A DNA stretch of 64,000 bases from Pseudomonas sp. KU26590 (GCF_026153515.1 NZ_CP110644.1:1-64000); one strand, 5' to 3'; positions 1-10,840 are shown, numbered from the stretch's first letter. Notes: generated from the letters alone by a model not told the origin. A program made the numbers and translations.

Positions 1-32
1 GACGAACAGAGCCAACCGCCAGCGACCCAGCC

Positions 33-738
33 GTGAACCTGCTGTTGCTTGAGGACGCCGACTTCATCGCGGCGGACCGGGTGGTGCTGCGTGACCGGCG
101 CCTCAAGCACATGCAGGAGGTGCATCGCAGCGAAGTCGGCGACAGCTTGCGGGTGGGTCGTCTAGGCGGATTGCTAGGCAGCGCACAGTTGTTGCGTCTG
201 GAAGCTCGGGAAGCCGAGCTTTCGGTGAGCTTCGAATACGCCCCGCCGACCAAACTCCCCCTGACGCTGATCCTCGCCCTGCCGCGCCCGAAAATGCTGC
301 GTCGGGTGTTTCAGACCGTGGCGACGATGGGGGTGCCCCGAGTCATCCTAGTCAACAGCTATCGCGTCGAAAAAAGTTTCTGGCAGACGCCCTTTCTGGA
401 GCCTGCGGCAATCCGCGAGCAGTTGATTCTCGGGCTGGAGCAGGCCCGGGACAGCGTGCTGCCGGAGATCGTCATCGAAAAGCGCTTCAAGCCGTTCGTT
501 GAAGATCGCCTTCCCGCCATTGTTGAAGGGACGCTGGATTGGTCGGTCATCCGGGCGACCTCCCGGCTTGCCCCGTGCGGTCGAGCAGCCTGTCACTTTG
601 GCCATCGGCCCTGAAGGTGGCTGGATTCCCTATGAAGTCGACCTGTTGCATGCGTCGGGCCTGAATCCCGTCCAGCTAGGCGCGCGGATCCTGCGCGTCG
701 AAACCGCCGTCATCGCGCTGCTCGCCCGGTTGTTCTGA
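33..738 (+). pseudogene. rsmE: 16S rRNA (uracil-1498-N3)-methyltransferase RsmE, two frameshifts
   Basis: RsmE methylates U1498 of 16S rRNA using S-adenosylmethionine. The GTG start at 33 gives the usual N-terminus MNLLLLEDADF, and the first reading frame is RsmE-like through about residue 168 (VEGTL). The family sequence then continues in a second frame from about base 536 (GLVGHPGDLPACP) and in a third from about base 571 (RAVEQPVTLAIGPEGGW), ending at TGA 736-738. Each shift is repaired by one extra base in a homopolymer: a G near 536 and a C in the run 571-574. The repaired length is about 235 residues, normal for the family. The SAM-knot motif AIGPEGGW is intact. Either the gene is truly broken or the assembly has two homopolymer undercalls. 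The family assignment is secure, but whether it is a real pseudogene is not. Confidence 0.85.
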
Positions 739-794
739 GGCTGCGTTGCATCTGAGTAGACCGAGGCGTCTGTTTGCTGCCGCTTCGCGCCAGT

Positions 795-816
795 TCGCGG
801 GCAAGCGCGCTCCTAC
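795..816 (-). repeat. REP half-element, family A
   Basis: This is one arm of the palindromic family beginning GTAGGAGCGCGCTTGCCCGC when read on the minus strand. The opposite arm is at 1018-1039. The spacing between the arms (about 200 bp) is larger than the roughly 45 bp in the other pairs because a 28-bp tandem repeat sits between them. Confidence 0.8.
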
Positions 817-845
817 GCCCTGCGGGCAGAATCCAAAGCAGATCG

Positions 846-957
846 CCGACATCCGGACGCGCGGCACTCACAATGAGCATCCGTACCAGCGGCACTCGCA
901 GTGAGCATCCGTACCAGCGGCAAACGCGATGAGCATCCGCACCAGCGGTACTCGACC
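846..957. repeat. Tandem repeat, 28-bp unit, three good copies plus one degenerate
   Basis: Units start at 874, 902 and 930 with an exact 28-bp period and the shared core GAGCATCCGTACCAGCGG (one base differs in the third unit). A more diverged unit lies at 846-873. The repeat occupies the non-coding gap between rsmE and the first chemoreceptor gene, between two REP arms. The period is not a multiple of three and there is no spacer sequence, so it is neither coding nor CRISPR. Its function is unknown. Confidence 0.85.
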
Positions 958-1017
958 TGACGATCAATACCGAACCCATCTCTGCCGATCAACGCCTGAC
1001 CCGCTTCTGCCGAAGGC

Positions 1018-1039
1018 GTAGGAGCGCGCTTGCCCGCGA
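1018..1039 (+). repeat. REP half-element, family A
   Basis: This plus-strand arm of the GTAGGAGCGCGCTTG family is the partner of the arm at 795-816. The rest of the gap from 739 to 1154 shows nothing else recognisable apart from the 28-bp tandem repeat. Confidence 0.8.
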
Positions 1040-1154
1040 TCGGCTGCGCAGCAGTCGTGAACCTGCCCACCCTCCCGTTCTCACACCCCGCTTCAGTTCC
1101 TCGCCCACCGGCCGATGCACAGGCGTCCATAACAACAACTCGCAAGGAATCATC

Positions 1155-3071
1155 ATGTCTGGCTGGTTTACCCAACGCCTTGGAAATATGAGCGTCCGTC
1201 TCAAACTCGGCATCGGTTTCGGCCTGGTGCTGTTGCTCACGCTGCTCATCACGGCGACGGGCTGGTCGAGCGTCAAGGCCGTGATCGAGCGCGGCGACAA
1301 GCTGGGGATGATCTCGCAGATCAGTGAGCGGACGATGGATCTGCGCACGGCAGGCATGGTGTATGAAGCTCAATACAGCGCTGAAGCCGCGACGGCGGTC
1401 ATGACCGCGTTGGACAAGCTCGACGCCGACCTGAAAACCGGCCAGAGCATGGTCAAAGGCGCTGGCGATCTCAAACTGATGGACGCTCAGACTCAGGCCG
1501 CCGGCGACTACCGCCGCGCCTTTGGCGACATGACCAAGGCTATCCAGACCCGTGAAGCCAGCCGGACCAACCTGGGGGCTACTGCCGACGCCGCTGTTGA
1601 TGTCGTCAACAAGATCGAACAGGCGTTGCTGCAGCACGACAACATCCTGCAATTCAACAGCGCGGTGGACGTCAGCAAACAGATTCAGCAGGCACGCTTC
1701 CAGGTGCGCGGTTACACCTTCAGCGGCAAACCGGAATTCGAAAAGAACGCCACCGCCGCCATCGACGAAGCCATCGTCGGAGTCAACACGCTGGCGGGCG
1801 ACGTTTCCTCCCAATACATCCCGCAGCTGCAAAAGGCCAACCTGGCACTCAAAGGCTACCGCGACGCTGTCGGCCAGTACCGTGACGCTCAACTGGTCAG
1901 CGTTCAGGCCTTGGCCAAGATGACCGAGCTGGGGCAACAGCTGCTGGACGCCAGCGACCAACTGAACATTTCGCAGAATGCCAAACGCGATGCCGACAGC
2001 AGTCAGGCTCAATCGACCCTTGGCATTGCCACACTAGTGGCCCTGATACTCGGCGTTCTCGCCGCCTGGGTCATCACCCGGCAAATCACGGTGCCGCTGG
2101 GCCAGACACTTGTGGCAGTCGAGCGCGTGGCGTCCGGTGATCTGACCCACAACCTGAGCGTCGACCGGCGCGACGAGCTTGGCCAGTTGCAGGGCAGCAT
2201 CCAGCGCATGACGGTGGAGCTGCGCCAATTGATCGGCGGGATCGGCGAAGGCGTGACCCAGATCGCCAGCGCCGCCGAAGAGCTGTCGGCGGTTACCGAA
2301 CAGACCAGCGCCGGCGTCAACAGTCAGAAGGTCGAGACCGACCAGGTGGCGACCGCGATGCACGAGATGACCGCCACGGTGCAGGAAGTGGCACGCAACG
2401 CCGAAGAAGCGTCCGAGGCTGCCGCAGCGGCTGACCTCCAGGCGCGCGAAGGCGACAAAGTGGTCAACGAGGCCATTGCGCAGATCGAGCGTCTGGCGAC
2501 CGAAGTCGGTCAGTCCACCGAGGCGATGGCCGAACTCAAGCGCGAGAGCGACAAGATCGGCAGCGTCCTCGACGTGATCAAGTCCGTCGCACAGCAAACC
2601 AACCTCCTCGCCCTGAACGCCGCCATCGAAGCTGCGCGGGCTGGCGAGGCCGGGCGCGGATTTGCCGTGGTGGCGGACGAAGTCCGCAGCCTGGCGCAGC
2701 GCACGCAAAAGTCCACGGAAGAGATCGAAGAGCTGATTTCCGGCCTGCAAAACGGCACCCGGCAAGTGGCGACGATCATGGACAACAGCCGCGAACTCAC
2801 CGTCAGCAGTGTCGAGTTGACCCGCCGCGCCGGCACCTCACTGGAAAGCATCACCCGCACCGTGTCTGCGATTCAATCCATGAACCAGCAGATTGCCGCT
2901 GCGGCCGAAGAACAAAGCGCCACGGCCGAGGAGATCAACCGCAGTGTGCTCAACGTGCGCGATGTGTCGGAACAGACCTCGGCGGCCAGCGAGGAAACCG
3001 CCGCATCGAGCGTCGAACTGGCGCGACTGGGCAGCCATCTGCAGGCGCTGGTGGGTCGATTCCGGGTCTGA
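1155..3071 (+). CDS. Methyl-accepting chemotaxis protein with HBM ligand domain (copy 1)
   Basis: This is a transmembrane chemoreceptor of 638 residues. A first membrane segment lies at about residues 16-36. A mostly helical periplasmic region follows (about 40-287), whose length and pattern fit the helical bimodular (HBM) domain of McpS-like receptors that sense TCA-cycle acids in P. putida. A second membrane segment is at about 288-308, then a HAMP linker and a long coiled-coil signalling domain. The hairpin tip contains the conserved run [20 protein letters not shown]. No CheR-binding C-terminal pentapeptide is visible. The ATG at 1155 is preceded by AAGGAA. A paralogue with the same architecture follows at 3423, so this looks like a tandem duplication with diverged sensor domains. 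The ligand cannot be read from the sequence. Confidence 0.93.
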   Translation: MSGWFTQRLGNMSVRLKLGIGFGLVLLLTLLITATGWSSVKAVIERGDKLGMISQISERTMDLRTAGMVYEAQYSAEAATAVMTALDKLDADLKTGQSMVKGAGDLKLMDAQTQAAGDYRRAFGDMTKAIQTREASRTNLGATADAAVDVVNKIEQALLQHDNILQFNSAVDVSKQIQQARFQVRGYTFSGKPEFEKNATAAIDEAIVGVNTLAGDVSSQYIPQLQKANLALKGYRDAVGQYRDAQLVSVQALAKMTELGQQLLDASDQLNISQNAKRDADSSQAQSTLGIATLVALILGVLAAWVITRQITVPLGQTLVAVERVASGDLTHNLSVDRRDELGQLQGSIQRMTVELRQLIGGIGEGVTQIASAAEELSAVTEQTSAGVNSQKVETDQVATAMHEMTATVQEVARNAEEASEAAAAADLQAREGDKVVNEAIAQIERLATEVGQSTEAMAELKRESDKIGSVLDVIKSVAQQTNLLALNAAIEAARAGEAGRGFAVVADEVRSLAQRTQKSTEEIEELISGLQNGTRQVATIMDNSRELTVSSVELTRRAGTSLESITRTVSAIQSMNQQIAAAAEEQSATAEEINRSVLNVRDVSEQTSAASEETAASSVELARLGSHLQALVGRFRV

Positions 3072-3110
3072 TTAAGCGCCCCGGGTGGTTCGCACACTCT
3101 TGCTGACCGG

Positions 3111-3146
3111 ATGCAATTCTCCTGTAGAGCCGGCCTGCTGACCCTA
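3111..3146 (+). repeat. Degenerate duplicate of the left flank and arm of the following REP
   Basis: The stretch ATGCAATTCTCCTGTAGAGC and the following CGGCCTGCTG are repeated with small changes 36 bp downstream (from 3147), where they form the left flank and arm of the intact REP pair. This suggests a local duplication or slippage event at a REP insertion point. Confidence 0.65.
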
Positions 3147-3158
3147 TGCAATTCTCTT

Positions 3159-3245
3159 GTAGGAGCCGGCTTGCTGGCGAATGCGGTGGATCAGTTACAA
3201 AGATGTTGACTGACCCGGCACATTCGCCAGCAAGCCGGCTCCTAC
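3159..3245. repeat. REP pair, family B (REPIN-like)
   Basis: Inverted arms GTAGGAGCCGGCTTGCTGGC (from 3159) and its complement (ending 3245) flank a roughly 42-bp centre. It lies in the gap between the two chemoreceptor genes. No other feature was identified in 3072-3422 besides a good ribosome-binding site (AGGAG) before 3423. Confidence 0.9.
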
Positions 3246-3422
3246 GGATTTAGCGGACTGCCACTCAGCCCTACCGCTGCGCAAAACAGCCTCCCGAGCG
3301 GGCGGAATCTGTGACACGCGTCACCCCTTCCCGCCCCTCGGAAATCTCCTACGACCTGATCAGGTCACGCCTCCGCTTCCTCTGCCGATGCGCGTTTATC
3401 GCTCATCCGCAGGAGACGCATC

Positions 3423-5366
3423 ATGTTGCAAGGCATCAACCGGGCGCTGGCCAACACCAGCGTCAAACTCAAACTCTCGCTGGGCTTCGGCCTGGTTCTG
3501 CTTCTGACCCTGGCCATCACGCTCACCGGCTGGCATGGGCTCGACACCATGATCGAGCGCTCGGAGTCATTGACCTCCATCGCCCAGCTCAACGCGATGA
3601 CCAAGGACCTGCGCGCCGAGCGCATTGTCTTTCGGGTCGAAAACACCGCTGAAAGCGCTTCGCGCGTCGTTGACCGCATCAACGAGATCGAGGCGCATCT
3701 GGTGGTACTGCGCGACGACGCGCCCCCTGCCGACATCCTCAAGTTGCTCAACGGGCAGAGCGACACTGTGCGGTCGCTCGAAGCCACTTTCGCCGACCTG
3801 GCCAAGCTTTTAAGTGCGCGAGCAGACTCGCGTGCACAGCTGGCCGTTCTATCTGAGGAGGCGATCACGTCCATCGCTCAGGTGGAAAGCGAGGTCTTGA
3901 AAGCCGTCAGTCAGGAGCAGGACAGCAGCGAGCGACTCGGCGAGTTCACCAACATCCAGCAGTTGCGCGGGCAGGTGCAAAACGCCCGTTACGAAGTCCA
4001 GGCGTACGTATTCAGCGGTAAAGAGTCCTATGAGCTTGCCGCCATTACCGCCATCGACGAAGCGCTGAAGGAAGTCGAGCAGGTCGCCAGCGATCAGGCC
4101 GATGGCAATGTCAGTGAATTGCTCAACGCCCGCAAGACGCTGCTCAAGTACCGCGAGCACATGGGCCAGTTCAAAGACCTGCAGGTCAAGGTTGAAGCGG
4201 CGCAGGAGTCCATGGAGGCGCTGGGCGAGAGCCTGCTCACCTCGACCGGCGAGATCACTGCGCTGCAAGGCCAGCGGCGTGATGCCGAAGCCACTCAGTC
4301 GCGGCAGACGCTCAGTGGCGTGGCCGGGCTGGCAATGCTGCTTGGCCTGCTCGCGGCGTGGTTGATCACTCAGCAGATCATCGCGCCGCTGCGGCTGACC
4401 TTAAGTGCCGCTGCGCGCATCGCCAAGGGTGATCTGAGTCAGGACCTGGAGCTCGGCCGCCGCGACGAGATGGGCATGCTTCAGCGCAGCATGCAGGAGA
4501 TGACCCTCAGCCTGCGCAAGCTCATCAGTGGCATCAGCGACGGCGTCACCCAGATCGCCAGCGCGGCCGAGCAACTGTCGGCCGTCACCGCGCAGACCAG
4601 CGTGGGCGTCAACAGCCAGAAAGACGAAACGGACTGCGTCGCCACGGCGATGAACCAAATGACCTCGACCGTGATGGAAGTGGCCCGAAATGCCGAAGAA
4701 GCCAGTGAAGCGGCACGACACGCCGATCAACAAGCGCGGGACGGCGACAAGGTGGTCAACGACGCCATCGCGCAGATCAAGCGCCTGGCGGTGGAGGTGA
4801 ATAATTCCACCGAAGCCATGGGCAAACTGAAGCTGGAGAGCGACAAGATCGGCGGCGTCCTCGACGTCATCAAGTCAGTGTCACAGCAGACCAATCTGCT
4901 CGCCTTGAACGCCGCGATCGAAGCCGCCCGGGCAGGCGAAGCGGGACGCGGTTTTGCAGTGGTGGCCGATGAGGTTCGCGGCCTGGCCCAGCGCACGCAG
5001 GAATCCACCGAGGAAATCGAAGTGCTCATCGCTGCGCTGCAAAGCGGTACACAGCAAGTGGTGATGACCCTTGATGCCAGTCGAACCCTGACCGACAGCA
5101 GCGTCGAGCTGAGTCGCCAGGCCGGCAGCGCACTGGGACATATCACGCGCACGGTGTCGACGATTCAGGCGATGAACCAGCAGATCGCTTCGGCGGGCGA
5201 GGAACAGAGCAGCGTGGCGGAGCAGATCAATCGCAGCGTGCTGAACGTGCGGGATGTCTCCGAGCAAACCGCCGCGTCCAGCGAAGAGACGGCTGCTTCA
5301 AGCATCGAACTGGCTCGGCTGGGCGTGCAGCTGCAGGAGATGGTCGGGAAGTTTCGGGTGAGTTGA
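3423..5366 (+). CDS. Methyl-accepting chemotaxis protein with HBM ligand domain (copy 2)
   Basis: This chemoreceptor of 647 residues has the same order of parts as the preceding gene. The first membrane segment ([18 protein letters not shown]) is near residues 20-37. A helical periplasmic domain with HBM-like length runs to about 298, then a second membrane segment at about 300-320, a HAMP domain and a signalling coiled coil. The tip [20 protein letters not shown] is identical to copy 1, while the periplasmic regions share only scattered identity, so ligand specificity has probably diverged. The ATG at 3423 follows CAGGAGACGCATC, a strong ribosome-binding site. A REP pair and then a terminator shared with the convergent opgH follow the gene. 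Confidence 0.93.
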   Translation: MLQGINRALANTSVKLKLSLGFGLVLLLTLAITLTGWHGLDTMIERSESLTSIAQLNAMTKDLRAERIVFRVENTAESASRVVDRINEIEAHLVVLRDDAPPADILKLLNGQSDTVRSLEATFADLAKLLSARADSRAQLAVLSEEAITSIAQVESEVLKAVSQEQDSSERLGEFTNIQQLRGQVQNARYEVQAYVFSGKESYELAAITAIDEALKEVEQVASDQADGNVSELLNARKTLLKYREHMGQFKDLQVKVEAAQESMEALGESLLTSTGEITALQGQRRDAEATQSRQTLSGVAGLAMLLGLLAAWLITQQIIAPLRLTLSAAARIAKGDLSQDLELGRRDEMGMLQRSMQEMTLSLRKLISGISDGVTQIASAAEQLSAVTAQTSVGVNSQKDETDCVATAMNQMTSTVMEVARNAEEASEAARHADQQARDGDKVVNDAIAQIKRLAVEVNNSTEAMGKLKLESDKIGGVLDVIKSVSQQTNLLALNAAIEAARAGEAGRGFAVVADEVRGLAQRTQESTEEIEVLIAALQSGTQQVVMTLDASRTLTDSSVELSRQAGSALGHITRTVSTIQAMNQQIASAGEEQSSVAEQINRSVLNVRDVSEQTAASSEETAASSIELARLGVQLQEMVGKFRVS

Positions 5367-5391
5367 TTGCGCAGTCAGCACCGCCTCACCT

Positions 5392-5478
5392 GTAGGAGCG
5401 CGCTTGCCCGCGATTGCGGTGGATCAGACGACGCATTATTTGCTGACGGGATGCTTTCGCGGGCAAGCGCGCTCCTAC
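5392..5478. repeat. REP pair, family A (REPIN-like)
   Basis: Arms of the GTAGGAGCGCGCTTGCCCGC type in inverted orientation, 87 bp overall, lie downstream of the second chemoreceptor gene. Confidence 0.9.
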
Positions 5479-5536
5479 AGTCAATTTGTGTATGCCTCTT
5501 AGCCCTGCAAACACGTCCGAATCCTGGGCCCAAACA

Positions 5537-5572
5537 AAAACGCCGCCGAAGATCACTCTTCGGCGGCGTTTT
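5537..5572. terminator. Bidirectional rho-independent terminator
   Basis: A 16-bp stem (5537-5552 with 5557-5572) has a TCAC loop. It has A-rich sequence on one side and T-rich sequence on the other, so it can terminate both the chemoreceptor transcript (plus) and opgH (minus, ends 5587). Confidence 0.9.
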
Positions 5573-5586
5573 GTTTAGTGCGTGAA

Positions 5587-8184
5587 TCAGGCGTTGACGA
5601 GGGTCGCGTCGTTCGCATGGGTCGCTGGCTGCAAGGGCAGCAGCGGCGCATGGGGATCGGCTTCGACCGACGCGCGCCAGGCATTGAGCCAGGCAGAATT
5701 GCCTTCGCTCCAGACCAGTTCGTGCAACCGAGCCAGCGCAACCGGATCACTCAGCAGTTGCAGGCGCTCGTGGTTGTTCAGGAGCTCAGGGCCACCCTTG
5801 ATCGCATGACGCACACGCTCGACGCGCATCCACTCGATCGGCTCGGCATCGCGATGGCGAGAGGTCGCCAGTGCGCAGGCCAAAGCGTTCTGCTGCGGAT
5901 CAACCACGGCACGAACAAAGCCGTCGTTCAGCGCGTGCCAGCGATTCTCGTGGGTGTACTTGTCAGTGGACACCAGCTCTTGCGGCGGCGTGTGCTCTTC
6001 CGGAATCAGGAACAGCTTGGTGTCGCGCGCCTTCAGGCCCAGGTTCGTGCGGCTGGAAATCACCGACACCGGGATCGACAGCATCAACGAACCCACGATC
6101 GGCACCAGCCACCACAGGAAGCTAGGGTTCAGCCAGGCCACCAGCAGCGCCCAGCAAAAGCCCAGCAGCGTCTGCGGCCCGTGACGCTTGACCGCTTCGC
6201 TCCACGGCGTCGAGTCATCATCACGCTGCGGCGAGTTCCACGTCGCGGCCCAGCCCAGGAAAGCAGCCAGTACAAAGCGGGTGTGGAAGATCATGCGCAC
6301 CGGCGCCAGCAGCATGGAAAACAGCATTTCCAGCAGCATCGACAGGGTGACCTTGATGCGACCACCAAAGCCGGTCGCGCCTTTGGCCCAGATCAGAATG
6401 ACGCTGAGCAGCTTCGGCAGGAACAACAGCACGACTGTGGTGGAGAACAACGCAACGGCTTTTTCCGGGTGCCACTGCGGCCACAACGGATACAGCTGAC
6501 GCGGTTCCATGAAGTAGGTCGGCTCCATCAGCGTGTTCACCGCCAGCAGCGCGGTGGACAACACAAGGAAGAAGAACCACAACGGCGCCGACAGATAGGA
6601 CATCACCCCGGTCAGGAACACCGCACGGTGCACCGGGTGCATGCCTTTCACCAGGAACAGACGGAAGTTCATCAGGTTACCGTGGCACCAGCGACGGTCA
6701 CGCTTGAGTTCGTCCAGCAGGTTCGGCGGCAGCTCTTCGTAACTGCCCGGCAGGTCGTACGCAATCCACACGCCCCAGCCGGCACGGCGCATGAGCGCAG
6801 CTTCGACGAAGTCGTGGGACAGAATCGCACCGGCAAAGGCACCCTTCCCGGGCAGCGGCGCCAAGGCGCAGTGCTCGATGAACGGTTTCATCCGGATGAT
6901 CGCGTTGTGACCCCAATAGTGGGATTCACCCAGCTGCCAGAAGTGCAGGCCGGCCGTGAAAAGCGGGCCGTACACCCGAGTCGCGAACTGCTGCATGCGT
7001 GCATACAGCGTGTCCATGCCCGAGGCGCGCGGCGCGGTCTGGATGATGCCGGCGTCCGGCGTCGCTTCCATCAGGCGCACGAGGCTGGTCAGGCATTCGC
7101 CACTCATCACCGAGTCAGCATCAAGCACGACCATGTAGCGGTATTCACCGCCCCAGCGACGGCAGAAGTCATCGAGGTTACCGCTCTTGCGCTTAACGCG
7201 ACGGCGGCGACGACGATAGAAGATCTTGCCGAAACCACCGGTTTCACGGCACACGTCCAGCCAGGCTTGCTGCTCGGCAACACAGATGTCGGTTTCGTTG
7301 GAGTCGCTGAGAATGAAGAAGTCGAAACGATCCAGATCGCCTGTGGCTTTAACCGATTCGAACGTCGCCCGCAGACCCGCAAACACGCGAGGTACGTCTT
7401 CGTTGCAGATCGGCATCACCAGCGCAGTGCGCGCACCGGCATCGATCGGCTCATGTCCCGCGCTGGCACCGGAAATACGGTACTTGTCGTGGCCAGTGAG
7501 CAGTTCGAGGAAGCCCATCAGCGCGGTCCAGAAGCCCGCCGACACCCAACAGAACAGAATCCCGAACAACAAGAGGATGCTGGTCTGCAGTGCGTACGGC
7601 ATGACCTGAACAGCGGTCTGCCACAGGGTCTGATGACTGATTTCGTCGAACGAAACCAGCGACCAGCCCTGGTACGGCAGGATGCCTTTCATGTAGAAGC
7701 CGGCGACGATGGTCTGGCCCAGCATGAGGATCAGCAAAATATAGCGACGGATCGAACCCACAGTGCGCCAGCGCGCCTTCGGCAGGTCGCGCGGCAAATC
7801 GTCCTTCGGCAACGGCGGATTGGATTTCCCGGTCAGTCGGCGCCAACCGCGGTGCAGGATATTGGTCCGCCACGGCTCTGGCACGACTTTGGTCCGACGA
7901 ATCGGCGGCGTGGCCTTAAGGACAACGCGGCCGCTGGCGTCAACACTCAGCATCTCGGCTTCGTGCAGTTCATCAGCGGTCGTCAGGGTCAGGCGACGAC
8001 CCACCGAAGCCTGGGCGGCCTCGGCAGAATCAGCGACGGTCTGCGCCGAAAGGCGCTCGTGCAGCTCAGCGAACGAGGTGCAGCTGGCAAGTTCTGCCCG
8101 CTGCGCATCGGTCATCGGCAAATGCGCCAGGTACTCGCTGAGAGACTCGTTCAAAGGCTCTGGCACCGCGTGTGAATTACTCAT
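5587..8184 (-). CDS. opgH: Glucans biosynthesis glucosyltransferase H (OpgH/MdoH)
   Basis: OpgH is the inner-membrane glucosyltransferase that builds the beta-glucan backbone of osmoregulated periplasmic glucans from UDP-glucose. In P. syringae the same gene is known as hrpM. The 865-residue protein carries a family-2 glycosyltransferase core. An acidic motif occurs at [11 protein letters not shown], a second acidic segment at ILSDSNETD, and the [10 protein letters not shown] stretch supplies the R-x-x-R-W part. Several hydrophobic segments flank this core (for example [15 protein letters not shown] and [14 protein letters not shown]). The ATG at 8184 lies within the end of opgG (8-bp overlap), so the two genes are translationally coupled in one operon. 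It is very likely functional. Confidence 0.96.
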   Translation of the reverse strand: MSNSHAVPEPLNESLSEYLAHLPMTDAQRAELASCTSFAELHERLSAQTVADSAEAAQASVGRRLTLTTADELHEAEMLSVDASGRVVLKATPPIRRTKVVPEPWRTNILHRGWRRLTGKSNPPLPKDDLPRDLPKARWRTVGSIRRYILLILMLGQTIVAGFYMKGILPYQGWSLVSFDEISHQTLWQTAVQVMPYALQTSILLLFGILFCWVSAGFWTALMGFLELLTGHDKYRISGASAGHEPIDAGARTALVMPICNEDVPRVFAGLRATFESVKATGDLDRFDFFILSDSNETDICVAEQQAWLDVCRETGGFGKIFYRRRRRRVKRKSGNLDDFCRRWGGEYRYMVVLDADSVMSGECLTSLVRLMEATPDAGIIQTAPRASGMDTLYARMQQFATRVYGPLFTAGLHFWQLGESHYWGHNAIIRMKPFIEHCALAPLPGKGAFAGAILSHDFVEAALMRRAGWGVWIAYDLPGSYEELPPNLLDELKRDRRWCHGNLMNFRLFLVKGMHPVHRAVFLTGVMSYLSAPLWFFFLVLSTALLAVNTLMEPTYFMEPRQLYPLWPQWHPEKAVALFSTTVVLLFLPKLLSVILIWAKGATGFGGRIKVTLSMLLEMLFSMLLAPVRMIFHTRFVLAAFLGWAATWNSPQRDDDSTPWSEAVKRHGPQTLLGFCWALLVAWLNPSFLWWLVPIVGSLMLSIPVSVISSRTNLGLKARDTKLFLIPEEHTPPQELVSTDKYTHENRWHALNDGFVRAVVDPQQNALACALATSRHRDAEPIEWMRVERVRHAIKGGPELLNNHERLQLLSDPVALARLHELVWSEGNSAWLNAWRASVEADPHAPLLPLQPATHANDATLVNA

Positions 8185-10138
8185 CGGCTGGCAACTGGTA
8201 GCTCCAGGTTTCGGTCAGAACTTGTTGAATCATGGCCGGCCCCTGTTGGGTGGATGCAGCCTGTACCGCTGGCTGCGGGGTATCTTTCATGCCTTTGTTG
8301 GCCTTGGCAGCGTCGCCCAGAGCGGCTTCGGGCTTGTAGGCCTCGTCCGACTTGGCTTCTGCGACCTTGGTGGCATCGGCAGACTTGGCGGCATCCTTGC
8401 TATCGGCTTTAGGACCTTTGACGTTCGCTTCCTTCGCATCACCGGCCTTCAAAGCGTCGGTTTTGACGATTTCTGCCTTCTCGTCCTTCGGCGCAGCAAC
8501 GACTGGCGCGGCGGCAACAGCAGGCTTGGCGTCAGCTTTGGCGGCCGGCTTCTTGTCCGAATTGTCAGCCGTGATCACCGCTGGTTCCTTGCCTGGCTCG
8601 GCAGGGGTTTCGCGCAGCAGGTAAGCACGCATCTCAACCGACTTGCCCGGATCCTTGACCTTCAGGCGCAGCGTCAGACGCCAGCCTTTGGTCACGGGGT
8701 TGTAGCGCAGGTTGTTCTCGACCAGATCAGTGTTGTCATCGGTGATGACCTGACTGCGGATCGACGGGTCTTCGCCCAGCTTGGCGAGGGTCGGACCCAC
8801 GAAATCAACCAGGTACGCAACGCTGCCGTCCGGTTGACGAATCAGGTTCGACTGCTTCACGTCACCGGTTGAGCGCAGGGTCTGCTTGACCCAGCCCAGA
8901 TCAGGCGAGTGAATGGCATCCTCATCCATGGTCCAGTGCAGACGATAGTTGAAGTCGATCGGCTGACCCGGCTCTGGCTGGGTTTCCGGCTTCCAGAACG
9001 CAACGATGTTGTCGTTGGTCTCGTCGGCAGTCGGGATCTCTACCAGATCAACGGTGCCCTTGCCCCAGTCGCCCTTAGGTTCGATCCAGGCGCTTGGACG
9101 TTTGTCATAGCGGTCGTCCAGATCTTCGTAATGGCTGAAGTTGCGGCCACGTTGCAGCAAGCCGAAACCGCGCGGGTTCTCAACCGAGAAGCTGCTGACC
9201 GAGAGGTGTTTAGGGTTGTTCAGCGGACGCCAGATCCACTCGCCATTGGCGGCCTGGATCGACAGACCGCTGGAGTCGTGCAGCTCGCGACGGTAGTTGA
9301 GGACTTTCGACGGCTGATTGGCACCGAACAGGAACATGCTGGTCAGCGGGGCTACGCCCAGTTTGCCGACCTTGTCACGCAGGTACATGCGCGACTGGAC
9401 ATCAACCAGTGAGTTGGTGCCCGGACGCAGGGTCAGCTTGTACGCGCCAGTGGCGCGAGGGGAGTCGAGCAAGGCAAAGATGACCAGATGGTTGTCATCC
9501 GGGCCCGGCTTCTCGATCCAGAATTCGGTGAAACGAGGGAATTCCTCACCCGATGGCATGGCCGTGTCGATCGCCATCCCACGTGCAGACAAACCATAAA
9601 CCTGACCTTTACCGATGACGCGGAAGTAACTCGCGCCCAGCATGGTCATGATTTCGTCTTGCTTGTCGTCTTTGTTGATCGGGTAGGTGACGCGGAAACC
9701 GGCGTAGCCCAGATTCTCGGTCGACTTGGGATCGAACTTCACGTCGCCGAAATCGAAACGACTCGGGTCGTACTTGATCTCGTTGACGGAGTTGGCGGTG
9801 ACTTCGTTGATCTTGACCGGGGTGTCGAAGTGCATGCCCTGGTGGTAGAACGACACCTTGAACGGGGTCTTGTCATTGGCCCATTCGGCCTTGTCTTGCA
9901 GGAAGCGGATCTTTTGATAATCCGCGAACTTCATGTCGCGGAATTCGGCCGGAAGATTGCTCTTCGGCGCGGTGAATTTCTGTCCGGCCAGATCTTTGGC
10001 CTTTGTCGCCACATCGTCGAGATCGAACGCCCAGAGCTGACTGGCGCCGAACAGACAAAACAAAGCCGACCCTGCCAGCAGCGCGCTGCGCAAGCGCCCG
10101 CCCGGGTTCTTTGGTGCATTACATGGACTAACAATCAC
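8177..10138 (-). CDS. opgG: Glucans biosynthesis protein G (OpgG/MdoG), with extended Lys/Ala-rich linker
   Basis: OpgG is a periplasmic protein needed for backbone synthesis or branching of osmoregulated periplasmic glucans, acting with OpgH. A signal peptide is visible at about residues 14-35 ([20 protein letters not shown]). The GTG at 10138 is preferred because GAGGG sits about eight bases upstream and it gives the family start MIVSPC; a TTG two codons further up is less likely. The protein has 653 residues, against about 510 in E. coli. The excess is a Lys/Ala/Asp-rich low-complexity stretch (about 511-640) inserted before the conserved C-terminal [12 protein letters not shown]. The gene overlaps opgH by 8 bp. 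The 264-bp upstream gap should hold the promoter. Confidence 0.95.
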   Translation of the reverse strand: MIVSPCNAPKNPGGRLRSALLAGSALFCLFGASQLWAFDLDDVATKAKDLAGQKFTAPKSNLPAEFRDMKFADYQKIRFLQDKAEWANDKTPFKVSFYHQGMHFDTPVKINEVTANSVNEIKYDPSRFDFGDVKFDPKSTENLGYAGFRVTYPINKDDKQDEIMTMLGASYFRVIGKGQVYGLSARGMAIDTAMPSGEEFPRFTEFWIEKPGPDDNHLVIFALLDSPRATGAYKLTLRPGTNSLVDVQSRMYLRDKVGKLGVAPLTSMFLFGANQPSKVLNYRRELHDSSGLSIQAANGEWIWRPLNNPKHLSVSSFSVENPRGFGLLQRGRNFSHYEDLDDRYDKRPSAWIEPKGDWGKGTVDLVEIPTADETNDNIVAFWKPETQPEPGQPIDFNYRLHWTMDEDAIHSPDLGWVKQTLRSTGDVKQSNLIRQPDGSVAYLVDFVGPTLAKLGEDPSIRSQVITDDNTDLVENNLRYNPVTKGWRLTLRLKVKDPGKSVEMRAYLLRETPAEPGKEPAVITADNSDKKPAAKADAKPAVAAAPVVAAPKDEKAEIVKTDALKAGDAKEANVKGPKADSKDAAKSADATKVAEAKSDEAYKPEAALGDAAKANKGMKDTPQPAVQAASTQQGPAMIQQVLTETWSYQLPADE

Positions 10139-10274
10139 GAGCAACCCTCGCCGAAAACAGATGAAGAAACCAACGGCCAGCTATCAAATGCCGGGTTGGC
10201 GAGCATTGTTCCGACTCCAAAAGGGGCCAATGATTCCCCAAGCGGTGTCGGACCAGTCTGCGTTTAACCGATTT

Positions 10275-10292
10275 GACGGGCCTTGGCCCGTC
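10275..10292. other. Short perfect stem-loop in the gap between opgG and dtd
   Basis: Arms GACGGGC and GCCCGTC flank a CTTG loop. There is no T-run on either strand, so it is not a classical terminator. It lies upstream of opgG and downstream of dtd. Its role is unknown. Confidence 0.4.
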
Positions 10293-10402
10293 CTAGTAGC
10301 GCGCGATTATCCAGTAGCTCGCGTTACAACGCATCAGGTGACGCAAACTATTTATTGCATTTGGAGCGCGTAAATTCGGGGCCATCAAACACACCGGGCT
10401 GT

Positions 10403-10840
10403 TCAGGTCTCAAGCAAAAATGTCACGGGGCCATCATTGATCAGGTGCACCTGCATATCTGCACCAAACTGGCCCGTTTCCACCGTTGCGTGAGAACTTT
10501 TGGCCTTCGTCACCAAGTAACCAAACAGCTCGGCGCCGAGGGCCGGGGGTGCCGCTTTTGAAAAGCTCGGCCGCATCCCGCTTTTAGTATCCGCCGCCAG
10601 TGTGAACTGAGAGACCAGCAGCAACCCGCCATTAACGTCGGTTAATGAAAGATTCATCTTGCCGTCGGCGTCACTGAATACCCGATAGTTAAGCAGCTTG
10701 TGCAACATCTTGTCGGCGCTGACCGGCGTGTCTTGAGGCTCGATGCCAATCAAGACCATTAACCCTCTGTCAATTGCGCCAATGGTCTGGCCGGCAACGT
10801 CGACGCGCGCCTGGGAAACGCGCTGAAGCAGGGCTTTCAT
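10403..10840 (-). CDS. dtd: D-aminoacyl-tRNA deacylase (Dtd)
   Basis: Dtd hydrolyses D-amino acids from mischarged tRNAs (first described for D-Tyr-tRNA). It has 145 residues, the normal family length. The conserved motif [13 protein letters not shown] and the C-terminal [11 protein letters not shown], which carries the Gly-Pro dipeptide used for chiral selection, are both present. The ATG at 10840 directly follows the stop of pip (ends 10841), so the two genes are almost certainly co-transcribed. This pip-dtd pairing is common in Pseudomonas. Confidence 0.96.
   Translation of the reverse strand: MKALLQRVSQARVDVAGQTIGAIDRGLMVLIGIEPQDTPVSADKMLHKLLNYRVFSDADGKMNLSLTDVNGGLLLVSQFTLAADTKSGMRPSFSKAAPPALGAELFGYLVTKAKSSHATVETGQFGADMQVHLINDGPVTFLLET

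Noticed and set aside
846..957. CRISPR-like array
   Set aside because: The 28-bp units are directly adjacent with no spacers, and no cas genes are in the window.
5578..8175. 865-codon plus-strand reading frame opposite opgH
   Set aside because: It mirrors opgH almost exactly and its translation is Arg/Gln/His-rich low-quality sequence. It is a by-product of GC-rich codon use on the real gene.
10139..10144. TTG start for opgG two codons upstream of GTG 10138
   Set aside because: The ribosome-binding site spacing and the family N-terminus favour the GTG.
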